The notes below the pieces were generated by a model. That model did no database searches and was not told the origin of the DNA. It saw only the letters and a list, made by a program, of their open reading frames with translations. From a virus: DNA of 29,226 nt. This document shows positions 14,214 through 21,960 of this stretch, piece after piece (within the stretch, counting starts at the first letter, position 1; each line of letters opens with the position of its first letter). The position numbers and the translations under genes are program-made. Where the stretch lies: the IMG/VR virus record IMGVR_UViG_3300031837_000043, positions 1 through 29,226 of that record; one strand, 5' to 3'.

Positions 14214-14936
14214 ATGGCAAAGGACGTTTACAACAAAAAAGAACCCGATTCTATTGTTGATGAATCTCTTGCTTTGCTTATCGCATCCGCACTAATAAAA
14301 GAGTTTGAAGCTGAAACCAAAGTAACGACTTTACTAGTAGAAGAAAATCTAACTCAATTTGCAGTTCACAAAGCGTTTTGGAATGAGAAAGAAATAAGGC
14401 AGTTAATAATAGCAAACCCAAATATAAGCTTTGAGGCATTTAAGGAACAGGCAAAAAAAATAAATGAGTTATACAATGATACTCACCTAAAGACTGAGTT
14501 CGATACCACGAAGCGAAGCGGTGAAATGTTTCGGCAGTGGCAAACGATAGAATCAGAAAAGGAAACAAAGCCATTCTTACAGTATAAAACGCAGGAAGAT
14601 AGTAGAGTTAGACACGACCATAGTTTATTAAATGATATTATTAGACCTGTAGGAGATGATTTTTGGCTTACTTTTTTTCCTCCTTGTGATTATAACTGTC
14701 GTTGCTACGTTATCGCACTTGAAAAAGCGACAGTAACGCCCGTGAATATCGTTAACAGGAACTTACTGTTAAATAAAAAAATATCAAAGCAAGACGTTGA
14801 TCCCGTATTTAGGAATAACGTAGGTAAGACGAATGAAGTTTTTACAAAAAAACACCCTTACTTTAAGGGTATCAGTAAAGAAGAAAAAGAGGTATTGGCT
14901 AAGACGACAAAAAAAATATTGGCGCGTCTTCAATGA
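14214..14936 (+). CDS. MuF-like head morphogenesis protein
   Basis: This 240-residue protein has the MuF/SPP1 gp7-type C-terminal block: KPFLQYKTQEDSRVRHDHSLL, then FWLTFFPPCDYNCRCYVIAL with the paired Cys of the family. MuF proteins enter the prohead with the portal. The first ATG is at 14214, 80 nt after the portal stop, but the frame is open without any stop from 14085. The upstream in-frame translation (including GCCGETNIYNYVTGSTF) looks like protein but has no ATG, GTG or TTG start. It may therefore be translated mainly by -1 frameshifting from the portal gene. Its end overlaps the convergent baseplate gene by 7 nt. Confidence 0.85.
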   Translation: MAKDVYNKKEPDSIVDESLALLIASALIKEFEAETKVTTLLVEENLTQFAVHKAFWNEKEIRQLIIANPNISFEAFKEQAKKINELYNDTHLKTEFDTTKRSGEMFRQWQTIESEKETKPFLQYKTQEDSRVRHDHSLLNDIIRPVGDDFWLTFFPPCDYNCRCYVIALEKATVTPVNIVNRNLLLNKKISKQDVDPVFRNNVGKTNEVFTKKHPYFKGISKEEKEVLAKTTKKILARLQ

Positions 14937-15451
14937 AAAGCCCTTTGGTCGAATGCAGAGGAAAACCCACTTCCAAAAGCTAGTTTAGGATAGGCAGTAG
15001 CAAAGTTAATCCCTTTTGTGGTTACATAAGTTACCAAAGTCTGAGCGCTAACATTACCATAACCATTAGGCAGAGCTATTGTATTGTTAAATACGTTGGC
15101 GTTCATATTTCTAAAACCGTTTTGCATCATTAATTGATAGGCCGTTGATACGTCGCCATTAACCTGTAATGCCAAATCAAATAAACTCTGAGCTTCATAA
15201 GTTGAGTAAGTAGTGGCCGAAGGTGGCGAAGGGTTATTACTTACATTAAGAGTTACGTTATTTTGAATAACAGTAGAATCGTAAGCCAAACTATATTGAG
15301 TTGTCGCGCTATTGATTGCGGTTATTCCTGAGTTATCCAATAATAACTGATAGGCATATTCTGGACTGCCATAAACCAAAGTGGCCACGTCAAATAAATT
15401 TTGTCCGTCCCTAAGTAGGTAATTACTGTCTAGTGGCATCGATTTGAACAT
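14930..15451 (-). CDS. LysM-like baseplate protein
   Basis: Two segments resemble LysM repeats: LLRDGQNLFDVATLVYG-PEYAYQLLLDN near the N terminus and YEAQSLFDLALQVNGDVSTAYQLMMQNG in the middle. Such proteins (like Mu gp53-type baseplate parts) help assemble the baseplate. The start is uncertain: ATG at 15493 would overlap the previous gene by 71 nt, so 15451 (given here, 173 residues) or 15439 (MPLDSNYLL) is more likely. It is last in the minus-strand tail operon and overlaps the end of the convergent MuF-like gene. Confidence 0.65.
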   Translation of the reverse strand: MFKSMPLDSNYLLRDGQNLFDVATLVYGSPEYAYQLLLDNSGITAINSATTQYSLAYDSTVIQNNVTLNVSNNPSPPSATTYSTYEAQSLFDLALQVNGDVSTAYQLMMQNGFRNMNANVFNNTIALPNGYGNVSAQTLVTYVTTKGINFATAYPKLAFGSGFSSAFDQRAFH

Positions 15452-15719
15452 TAAAAAATTGATCGACTGTAATTGAGTTAACAGTAAAGCCATCAGATTG
15501 TAATTGCACCGTGATTAATCGTTTTAATTCACCAGCCAGCCCAGGAGAGTTTAAGTACTGTTCTATACCAACCCCAAGAGTGGGGAACTGCTTCCAATAT
15601 CCTGCATAAGCGTTTATTGTATCTTGAATATTTTGTGGATCGCTTGCGCCAACAACAAAATCCCCGTTTTCAATTAATAAATCCCCATTACTATCAAGTA
15701 AAAAATCCTGTGCCTGCAT
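15423..15719 (-). CDS. gp25-like baseplate wedge protein
   Basis: The sequence DFLLDSNGDLLIENGDFVVGASDPQNIQDTINAYAGYWKQFPTLGVGIEQYLNSPG fits the Bacteroidota variant of the gp25/GPW baseplate family. A longer frame starts at 15746, but I chose ATG 15719 (98 residues) because a TATTTAT motif followed by ATAAAAAGAAT ends exactly at that ATG, and the longer start would overlap the upstream gene. It would sit in the baseplate wedge near the J-like protein. Confidence 0.75.
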   Translation of the reverse strand: MQAQDFLLDSNGDLLIENGDFVVGASDPQNIQDTINAYAGYWKQFPTLGVGIEQYLNSPGLAGELKRLITVQLQSDGFTVNSITVDQFFNVQIDATRQ

Positions 15720-15726
15720 ATTCTTT

Positions 15727-16206
15727 TTATATAAATAGGTTGGCAAGCCGACCTGAGATTGTAGTTAATTCAGTTACGGCAGTTGTGAAGCTTACTAAAT
15801 TAGCTGGTTGCGTGGTATTCGCTCCAAAAGATGAAGCTATTACTGTTATTTCAGAACAAGCGGTTGCAACATTACTAATTTGAGTTATCAAGTCTTTTAA
15901 CAGTTGGTTTAAATCGTCCGTAGATGTTTTTAAAGAGTAACTTTGAACCTGAGAAAACATACTGATAAAAGCATTTTCTTTGCTTAAAAAAGTAACCATA
16001 ACAATAGAATTAACCATAGGAATTACAACAAAGCCAGTGTTAGTATTGTCAGGTGAGAATTTAACGTCAAACAGTTGAGGGTCGCCATTTATAGGCGTTA
16101 CCACGCATACGTTATTGGTTGTATCAACCGAATTAACGGTACACAATAATGAGTATGTTTCTTCATCGTCACTTGCCAATATCTTAATTGCATCCTGAAT
16201 ATTCAT
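15727..16206 (-). CDS. Baseplate spike/OB-fold protein (gpV-like), probable
   Basis: This 159-residue protein has an N-terminal beta-rich region (YSLLCTVNSVDTTNNVCVVTPI, then GFVVIPMVNSIVMVTFLSKENAFISMFSQV) that looks like the OB fold of gpV/gp5-type spike proteins. A C-terminal Thr/Ser/Ala-rich helical region follows. It starts one base after the hub gene stop, in the usual hub-spike-gp25 order. The spike identity rests on fold pattern and position; no iron-binding tip motif is visible. Confidence 0.5.
   Translation of the reverse strand: MNIQDAIKILASDDEETYSLLCTVNSVDTTNNVCVVTPINGDPQLFDVKFSPDNTNTGFVVIPMVNSIVMVTFLSKENAFISMFSQVQSYSLKTSTDDLNQLLKDLITQISNVATACSEITVIASSFGANTTQPANLVSFTTAVTELTTISGRLANLFI
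15731..15737 (-). promoter_or_regulatory. TATTTAT start-proximal motif that decides the gp25-like start
   Basis: TATTTAT is followed by 11 nt and the ATG at 15719. It overlaps the last codons of the upstream gene. Confidence 0.5.
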
Positions 16207-16207
16207 T

Positions 16208-17191
16208 TTAGCTTAATCTTTGATCTACTGTAATGGTTTGCCTGCCTCCATCAATTCCAAATCTTGTTTCAACTTCTTTTATCAAATAGTTACCATTACG
16301 CTCAGGTACTGCGCTGGATGAAAGATTGCAAACGTATTGGTGTCTTGCCTGTGGCATTAAGAAGGTCGTGAAACTCCCCTCAAAGCCCGTGTATTTGTAT
16401 TTTGGCAACTCATTATTACCAATAGTCGCCAAAGAACTGTCAGGCATATCAAAAACATAGTAAGTGCGTTCTTCGCCATCCCCGTCGCCAACTTCAAAAT
16501 TTGTTTGCTTATTTGTAAGAGTATTGATGTTAACCACCTTCAGTTTTATTTTCACATCGCTTGCGTTTTGAAATAGTAAATCATTTTCAATTATAACGTC
16601 CTCAAAAGCGTAACTTACCGTTTGTTGTAATGAAGGATAATAAGCAAGTCCAACGTATAGCATACCATCACGAATGAAACTATTTATTCCATAGTCTTTC
16701 CGCAACATGTCCCAGACCTGCGCACCCGTTACATTCTTTAATCTTATTTTACCAAGATCAATTGAAGGAATTTGCTTGCTTACTGTTAGTGCAGGCCATA
16801 AAGTAGAGCTTGTATATTGCGAAATGATATAATTTACCAGTTGTAAAAGGGTTGTATCTTTAAAGCTCGCTGAAAAACTTTTTGTTTTGAAAATATACAT
16901 TAAGTCCTCACATTCAATAGTAATTGGAAGTGATGGGTTTACTGTTTTAACATAACCATCAAAGTAAGTTGCGTAAACTCCATTGTAACCCAGTTCTATC
17001 TTTACCCGTTGGCCATTATGAAAAATGCTGTTTGTACCATTTGTAATTGGCTTGCCATTGAAGTTTATTTTTTTCGGAATTATAATGGTGCAAATGTCCG
17101 TTAGGTAAGTCCACGAACTTTTAATAGTAATATCAGTTACAAAGTCGAATACATAAGTACCTATAGTTATTTTACTGTTGAGATTAAACAT
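16208..17191 (-). CDS. Baseplate hub protein (gpD/gp27-like)
   Basis: This 327-residue protein has features of late control D/gp27 hubs. It has beta domains with GQRVKIELGYNGVYATYFDGYVKTVNPSLPITIECED (about 61-97), a helix with TLLQLVNYIISQYT, and a later beta domain ending NGNYLIKEVETRFGIDGGRQTITVDQRL. The hub joins the tail tube to the spike. It starts one base after the upstream gene and ends one base before the spike-like gene, so the operon is tightly packed. Confidence 0.75.
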   Translation of the reverse strand: MFNLNSKITIGTYVFDFVTDITIKSSWTYLTDICTIIIPKKINFNGKPITNGTNSIFHNGQRVKIELGYNGVYATYFDGYVKTVNPSLPITIECEDLMYIFKTKSFSASFKDTTLLQLVNYIISQYTSSTLWPALTVSKQIPSIDLGKIRLKNVTGAQVWDMLRKDYGINSFIRDGMLYVGLAYYPSLQQTVSYAFEDVIIENDLLFQNASDVKIKLKVVNINTLTNKQTNFEVGDGDGEERTYYVFDMPDSSLATIGNNELPKYKYTGFEGSFTTFLMPQARHQYVCNLSSSAVPERNGNYLIKEVETRFGIDGGRQTITVDQRLS

Positions 17192-17192
17192 G

Positions 17193-17816
17193 TTATTTTA
17201 ATTGTAAAGACAAAGGCGCATCGCTCCAAGCCGAAAAATCATAAGCTATTGCATTAAGCATACCTTCCACCATTTTAAAAGATTCACTTGTAATTACTAT
17301 TTGATGAATGTTGAAGATGTTGTTAAGGAAATTAGAAACAACCACCAAAGATTGGTTTTGTGTTAGCATATATTCTAAAGCCTTTGTGTCAGTCAATGGC
17401 ACAACATCAGGAGTTTGTGATAACAACAATCCCCTAAAATTTATCGTCCAGTCGCCCAAGTTTATATATTCCTTAATTGATGAATCTCTACCCTGTACAA
17501 AAGTTCTAATAACATTATGCTCACGTTGTACATCAACCAGTACCGTTTGCAATATCACTGGATGCAAAAAAGAGGTATCACTATTTAGATAAAGTCGAAC
17601 GTCTACGAATACTGGCGTACCAATATAACTAGTAGAAAGAGGGGTGTCTGTTTCGGTTTGTTCTTGTTGGTTCTGAAATTTCTTAACTATAAGAGGCAAA
17701 CCCAAACTTGTAAGCGTAAGTTTTGCTTGGTCAAATACAACCGTTCCAGTACCTTTTGGAAATGGGTTAAAACTTTTATTATTAGCTGGCTGTTCTGGTG
17801 GTAATGTAAAAGGCAT
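17193..17816 (-). CDS. Baseplate-region protein, DUF6046-like, probable
   Basis: This 207-residue protein lies between the tape measure and hub, where contractile phages carry a LysM/gp53-type or tail-initiation protein. The central part (TPVFVDVRLYLNSDTSF, then ILQTVLVDVQREHNVIRTFVQGRDSSIKEYINLGDWTINFRGLLL) and the C-terminal helix pattern fit the family I know as DUF6046 in Bacteroidota phages. A proline-rich N terminus (PFTLPPEQPANN) precedes it. TATTTAT lies at 17845-17851, about 28 nt upstream. The name is tentative. Confidence 0.55.
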   Translation of the reverse strand: MPFTLPPEQPANNKSFNPFPKGTGTVVFDQAKLTLTSLGLPLIVKKFQNQQEQTETDTPLSTSYIGTPVFVDVRLYLNSDTSFLHPVILQTVLVDVQREHNVIRTFVQGRDSSIKEYINLGDWTINFRGLLLSQTPDVVPLTDTKALEYMLTQNQSLVVVSNFLNNIFNIHQIVITSESFKMVEGMLNAIAYDFSAWSDAPLSLQLK

Positions 17817-17859
17817 TTATATAAACGCTTACAAGGCATTTCATATAAATAATACTTAG

Positions 17860-19491
17860 TTACGCAGGTCGTAATCTCTGAGAATCGTTAATTGCAGTAC
17901 CCAAAGCCTCAACAACCAGTTTATAAATTTGCTGTTTGCTCTCTGTCATATTATTTGTTGTTATCTCAAATTTATCAATTAACTTTTCAATCGTTATACT
18001 CACATTGCCACCGTGAGCGCGCTCATTGCTTATACTGCCAATATCACTCCCAAGCTTTCCACCAGTACCAGAACCGCCACCTTTACCACCGCCCGCATCT
18101 GTCGCCATTTGTTCAATGGTTTCATCTTTTGCTCCCGCTCCTTTTTTTGCTCCAAAGAAATCTTTTATTTTTCCGTCATAAGCAAATCCCTCCTTAAAGC
18201 CGTCTACTACTTCCTTGCCAATGGTAAACGCATTATTATTTGCTATGGCTTTAACTACATTGGCAGTACCTTTTGCAACCTGCTCAAATGAGCCATTATA
18301 TGCACCTGCAATTATATCGCCAACTCCACCAAATATTTCTTTTACCATATTGGCAATGCCAACAAATACGTTTCTTGCAACCGTCCACAGAGACAGTAAC
18401 CACCTTATAACTATTTTATTTCTATCCGCAAAATCAATCATTGCAAAAATAATTTTCATAACGGCCTCATAAACCGTAAATATTATATCTCCAAGAGCCT
18501 TAAATACTGGTGCAAGCCAACTCATAACCGCACCAATGGCGTTAAATATTTTTTCAGTACCTTTGCCATCACTATTAAATGACTGCCAACGCTTTTGTAA
18601 GTCATTTAAAATATTTATTATCGGTTGGAATGCTTCTTTTAGAGGCGCAAATATTCTTTTTAAATTGCTCCAATTGTCCTGTAGCCATTGTATAGCATCA
18701 CTGCCAGCGTCTACTATCTTACCAAAGGGTTCAATTAAACTTTCACCTATCTTTATACCATTGTTCTTCAGATTATCTACAAGCGTACTCCAGCGCCCTT
18801 GTAAAGTCTGACTTTGCTTATCCATCATATTAAAGAACATACCACCTTTGGAGGTCATACCAACAAAAGCTTTTTGAATATCGCCAGCGCCAACTTTACC
18901 GTTAGTAATCATTTTACTCAGTTCAGCGCCCGTTACTCCATACTGCTTTTCCAACTGTTTCATTATAGGTATTTGGCCACCCTCAACTAGTACATTTAAA
19001 CTTTCAAGGTCAGCTTTACCCTTTGATAGTATCTTGCCATAGGCGCTAGTAATACTGTCAAGTTTCTCAGCGCTACCAGCAGATAAGTCACCAAGAGTTT
19101 TTAGTGTAGGCAATATCTGATTTGCTGAAACCCCAAAGTTTAACAGTAAAGTTGCGGATTTTTTTAAATCCTGAAATTCAAAAGGAGTTTTGGAAGCGAA
19201 AGTCTGTAACTGTTGGATTAAAACATTGGCTTTTCCAATGTCGCCTAAGAATGTCGAAAAGGTTACGCGCGTGGTCTCCATATCTGCGCCTAGTTGCAAT
19301 ATTTCTTTACCAACGGCGAATGCACCCAAAGCAAGCCCAACCCCTCCCAAAGTCCCTATAAGTCCTTTAAGTGGATTGTTTAGTTTAGTTACTTTTGATT
19401 CAAAACCTGATAGGTTACTTTGAGCTTGTTTAAGTCCAGGGCTGAACTTATCTTGCAAGCTAATAATATAATTTACTTTTTCTGAAGCCAC
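17860..19491 (-). CDS. Tail tape measure protein (GTG start)
   Basis: This 543-residue protein begins SEKVNYIISLQDKFSPGLKQAQSNL, has the hydrophobic block LIGTLGGVGLALGAFAVGKEIL (about 43-64), then the tape-measure domain with TRVTFSTFLGD, TPFEFQDLKKSATLLLNFG and VEGGQIPIMKQLEKQYG, long helical stretches and a Gly-rich segment near 480. It sets tail length and is threaded through the tube. The start codon is GTG; a TATTTAT motif 9 nt upstream and the conserved N terminus support it. The short length predicts a fairly short tail. Confidence 0.93.
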   Translation of the reverse strand: MASEKVNYIISLQDKFSPGLKQAQSNLSGFESKVTKLNNPLKGLIGTLGGVGLALGAFAVGKEILQLGADMETTRVTFSTFLGDIGKANVLIQQLQTFASKTPFEFQDLKKSATLLLNFGVSANQILPTLKTLGDLSAGSAEKLDSITSAYGKILSKGKADLESLNVLVEGGQIPIMKQLEKQYGVTGAELSKMITNGKVGAGDIQKAFVGMTSKGGMFFNMMDKQSQTLQGRWSTLVDNLKNNGIKIGESLIEPFGKIVDAGSDAIQWLQDNWSNLKRIFAPLKEAFQPIINILNDLQKRWQSFNSDGKGTEKIFNAIGAVMSWLAPVFKALGDIIFTVYEAVMKIIFAMIDFADRNKIVIRWLLSLWTVARNVFVGIANMVKEIFGGVGDIIAGAYNGSFEQVAKGTANVVKAIANNNAFTIGKEVVDGFKEGFAYDGKIKDFFGAKKGAGAKDETIEQMATDAGGGKGGGSGTGGKLGSDIGSISNERAHGGNVSITIEKLIDKFEITTNNMTESKQQIYKLVVEALGTAINDSQRLRPA

Positions 19492-19500
19492 TTTTTTATT

Positions 19501-19507
19501 ATAAATA
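19501..19507 (-). promoter_or_regulatory. TATTTAT motif before the GTG start of the tape measure gene
   Basis: TATTTAT is followed by AATAAAAAA and the GTG at 19491. A terminator lies about 28 nt further upstream. Confidence 0.5.
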
Positions 19508-19534
19508 ACTTCGTGGTATCATTAATTAAAGGGC

Positions 19535-19564
19535 AAAAAAAAACTGAGTGGAGGAAACTCAGTT
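19535..19564 (-). terminator. Rho-independent terminator between tail chaperone and tape measure genes
   Basis: A perfect 8-bp stem (AACTGAGT at 19542-19549, ACTCAGTT at 19557-19564) with a 7-nt loop is followed on the minus strand by nine T and then GCCC. Confidence 0.85.
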
Positions 19565-19626
19565 ATGCTATACAGTTATGAATTATGTTATACACTTAAA
19601 AATAAAACAGCTCTCCTTTTTAAAGA

Positions 19627-19794
19627 TTATTCTTTTTTGTTTTCCATTGTTCGCACCCATACTAATTGCTCCCACTTGTCGGCAAATTCGTCGTCGCTTA
19701 ATTGCTCTGGGAATGGTATGTGAAACATATAAGATAGTAAAGCATTCTGCTTTCTTATTTCATCATTATCGCTTATTCTGTTTCTATCGAATTT
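19627..19794 (-). CDS. Tail assembly chaperone C-terminal extension, read by -1 frameshift
   Basis: In the -1 frame after the nine-A run at 19792-19800 there is an open frame of 55 codons ending in TAA at 19627. It has no start codon of its own near its beginning. The translation includes NALLSYMFHIPFPEQLSDDEF and DKWEQLVWVRTMENKKE, a helical Trp-rich pattern typical of the second tail-chaperone product (lambda GT-like). Read with the upstream gene it gives a 146-residue fusion. It lies between tail tube and tape measure, the classic place for this frameshift. Confidence 0.8.
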   Translation of the reverse strand, partial: KFDRNRISDNDEIRKQNALLSYMFHIPFPEQLSDDEFADKWEQLVWVRTMENKKE

Positions 19795-20066
19795 TTTTTT
19801 AGCTCGCCTTTCGCAAGCTCAACTAATTGTATAGCCTGCATACATGCGCCATTGCGTAAAAATTCATTTGTCTTAATCTCTGAATCACCGTCCAACCACT
19901 GTTTTTGTAGCAGAATATCACCAGCTAGTATATAAGATGGATTACCATTTAATGGCATCATAAAGCCCAATACTGAGTTTAGTGTAAATCTATCCACTTC
20001 TTTTTTTAGAATGCAAGAATACTGTTGTCCAGTTTGGCCCGAAATAGTTATTGTATAAGTTTCCAT
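19773..20066 (-). CDS. Tail assembly chaperone, short form (lambda G-like)
   Basis: This 97-residue protein begins METYTITISGQTGQQYSCILKK and has RFTLNSVLGFMMPLNGNPSYILAGDILLQKQWLDG, a pattern of chaperones that coat the tape measure during tail assembly. Near its end the codons CTA AAA AAA AAT contain nine A, a -1 slippery site. Most ribosomes should stop at the TAA at 19773-19775; a fraction should shift and make the 146-residue long form. A TATTTAT motif lies 14 nt before the ATG. Confidence 0.85.
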   Translation of the reverse strand: METYTITISGQTGQQYSCILKKEVDRFTLNSVLGFMMPLNGNPSYILAGDILLQKQWLDGDSEIKTNEFLRNGACMQAIQLVELAKGELKKNSIETE

Positions 20067-20080
20067 TTTGTTTGTTTTTA

Positions 20081-20087
20081 ATAAATA
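20081..20087 (-). promoter_or_regulatory. TATTTAT start-proximal motif, tail chaperone gene
   Basis: TATTTAT is followed by 14 nt and the ATG at 20066. Confidence 0.5.
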
Positions 20088-20147
20088 TTACGAAAAAAGT
20101 TAAAACTTCATTTTATGAAGAAAAAAACAGTTTTCTTAAAATTTATT

Positions 20148-20561
20148 TTATTCCTGAATGTCAGCTACCACCAATTCCAAATCAACGCCTATCATTGTAT
20201 CACCTTGTGCAATGTCAAACCCTGTAGTTTTGAAACGACACTGTTTTAGGATAACTTGCGCAGGTGATAAATTAGCAGAAAGAAAAGAATATACCACTGT
20301 AAAGTTAGGTATATCCATTAAATTTCGGGTAGGTATAAGAGCTAAAAGTTGTTGTAATGTGTCAAACAATATCGTAATTTTACCCGTGAACTCATAATTG
20401 CCATAACCGTAACTAATAGGTTTTGAGCCAGCCCCATAGATGGGTTCTATTTTTCTCGTCTTAGTATAAGATATTTTTTGAACGCCTACTATCTGGTTAC
20501 CAAGCACATTTATTGTGCCATCGCCCCAAGCGTAATTTTCTAAACCATTTATTAAAGCCAT
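20148..20561 (-). CDS. Tail tube protein
   Basis: This 137-residue beta-rich protein begins ALINGLENYAWGDGTINVLGN and contains VQKISYTKTRKIEPIYGAGSKPISYGYGNYEFTGKITI, a pattern of the inner tube protein of contractile tails (gp19/XkdM-like). The end DTMIGVDLELVVADI is the usual closing strand. It lies directly downstream of the sheath gene with a terminator between, and has its own TATTTAT motif 13 nt before the ATG. Confidence 0.85.
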   Translation of the reverse strand: MALINGLENYAWGDGTINVLGNQIVGVQKISYTKTRKIEPIYGAGSKPISYGYGNYEFTGKITILFDTLQQLLALIPTRNLMDIPNFTVVYSFLSANLSPAQVILKQCRFKTTGFDIAQGDTMIGVDLELVVADIQE

Positions 20562-20574
20562 TTCTTTTTTACTT

Positions 20575-20581
20575 ATAAATA
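20575..20581 (-). promoter_or_regulatory. TATTTAT start-proximal motif, tail tube gene
   Basis: TATTTAT is followed by 13 nt and the ATG at 20561. Confidence 0.5.
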
Positions 20582-20609
20582 AGTTGCGTTTTTACACGTG
20601 AAATGGCAT

Positions 20610-20634
20610 AAAAAAAGAGGCTGTTTACGCCTCT
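20610..20634 (-). terminator. Rho-independent terminator after the sheath gene
   Basis: A 6-bp stem AGAGGC (20616-20621) / GCCTCT (20629-20634) with a 7-nt loop is followed on the minus strand by seven T. Confidence 0.75.
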
Positions 20635-20675
20635 ATAAATTTAATTGATTGTATTATTTACTATTTATGACACAG

Positions 20676-21881
20676 TTATGAAATAGAAGTTACAAAGCCT
20701 ATGTTTACTGTTATTGTAGTAGCGCATCCGATAGGTATTATTGACATACTTATACTAAGGTTACCAGTAGATAATACATTTTGAGATGGATCAATAGTAA
20801 CGCTCAAATCAGAAATCTCATTATTAGACTGCATATTAATTTGCAAAGCGTCCTCGCCCAATGATTCAAAAGCGGAAATAGTATCACTGGTTAATGTACC
20901 ATCACCGTTAAAGTTCAAAGGAGAGTTCAAATAAGGGGCATAAGCCACTCTTAAAGTCCTTATTGCCTTATCTATCGTTCTGTTGTTATGAATAGAATCA
21001 TAAGAAGAACTTGAGCTTGTGCATGTATTATCAGAACTGTTAAAAGAACCAACATAACCCACTTGCTTGTTCATAAATATATAGCCGTTAGCGTCCAAAG
21101 CGGATAAAGCAGAAGGTGAATAAGTACGATAAAGCGACCCATCAATAAACCCGATACTATCGTTCTCTAACGTGCCATAAAAAAGGTTTGTACCATCAAG
21201 ATTGAACTTACCAACCCAACCTATATTATCTGATACCTGAGCGAATGAAACTGAACCCAAAACAGAACCAATGTTACTTACTGTCGCTCCCGTGGTTGAT
21301 GTTGATGTTAAGCCCGTGAATAAAGAGTAACCAGTACCCCCCAAGTCCTGCCCAATAACAACCGAAACAAAGCCAGAATTAAGGGTTGAAACATTTGTGT
21401 AAGTAGAAGTTGAACCCGTTCCAAAGTTTGCCGTATAAAGAACAGAAAGAGGCTGGTAGTATTGTTGTTCCAAAGTTGAGGCAATAGAATTAAGCGCCGA
21501 AACGTCAGAAGTAGAAAATAACTTACTGTTTTGATAAACGGCAACCTGTCTTATGCTACCATTGGAAAAAGACTGTAAAGCCGTAACCTCGCTAAAAGTA
21601 TAACCTGTTGGAACTTTATTAAAAGAGACATATAGAACCCCTTGTGGTTGCATTCTAAAATACTCAGTTATATGGTAAAATTCAACAGGGAATGAAGTAC
21701 TGTTAATACCCAATGCTATTGCATCTTGGTATTGGTAAATTACCGCTTGGTTGTTGCTCACGGTCATACCTGACGGAGTACTATTATTGTAGGTAATAAA
21801 CCCTGAATAATGATCTTGACCAGGCAACGGTGAACCAAGTCCGCCAGACTGTTTGTTAAATGTTAATTTTGCTATTGCCAT
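20676..21881 (-). CDS. Contractile tail sheath protein (DUF2586-like)
   Basis: This 401-residue protein has an N-terminal handshake region (AIAKLTFNKQSGGLGSPLPGQDHYSGFITY), a beta-rich Ser/Thr middle, and a C-terminal domain with HNNRTIDKAIRTLRVAYAPYLN (about 295-316). The segment DTISAFESLGEDALQ, typical of sheath C-terminal domains in Bacteroidota phages, follows it. It forms the outer tube that contracts to drive the spike into the host. It is upstream of the tail tube gene, as expected. No TATTTAT was found before its ATG, only an A/T-rich leader directly after a terminator. Confidence 0.85.
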   Translation of the reverse strand: MAIAKLTFNKQSGGLGSPLPGQDHYSGFITYNNSTPSGMTVSNNQAVIYQYQDAIALGINSTSFPVEFYHITEYFRMQPQGVLYVSFNKVPTGYTFSEVTALQSFSNGSIRQVAVYQNSKLFSTSDVSALNSIASTLEQQYYQPLSVLYTANFGTGSTSTYTNVSTLNSGFVSVVIGQDLGGTGYSLFTGLTSTSTTGATVSNIGSVLGSVSFAQVSDNIGWVGKFNLDGTNLFYGTLENDSIGFIDGSLYRTYSPSALSALDANGYIFMNKQVGYVGSFNSSDNTCTSSSSSYDSIHNNRTIDKAIRTLRVAYAPYLNSPLNFNGDGTLTSDTISAFESLGEDALQINMQSNNEISDLSVTIDPSQNVLSTGNLSISMSIIPIGCATTITVNIGFVTSIS

Positions 21882-21899
21882 TTTTTATATTTTTTTAAA

Positions 21900-21935
21900 A
21901 AAAAAGGAGAGAAGTAATTACCGCTCCCCTTTTTT
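21900..21935. terminator. Terminator hairpin between capsid and sheath genes
   Basis: AAAAAAGGAGAG (from 21900) can pair with CTCCCCTTTTTT over 12 bp with one A-C mismatch, with T-runs on both strands. It lies 25 nt downstream of the capsid stop and 19 nt before the sheath ATG on the minus strand. Confidence 0.7.
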
Positions 21936-21960
21936 AGAGTTTTATTTAAAAATTATTTAA

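Noticed and set aside
15720-15746. Longer start for the gp25-like gene at 15746
   Set aside because: It would overlap the upstream gene and include the TATTTAT motif in coding sequence. The ATG at 15719 directly follows the motif.
17892-19423. Several plus-strand open frames opposite the tape measure gene
   Set aside because: They are shadows of the minus-strand gene, with Leu/Pro/His-rich translations and no start context.
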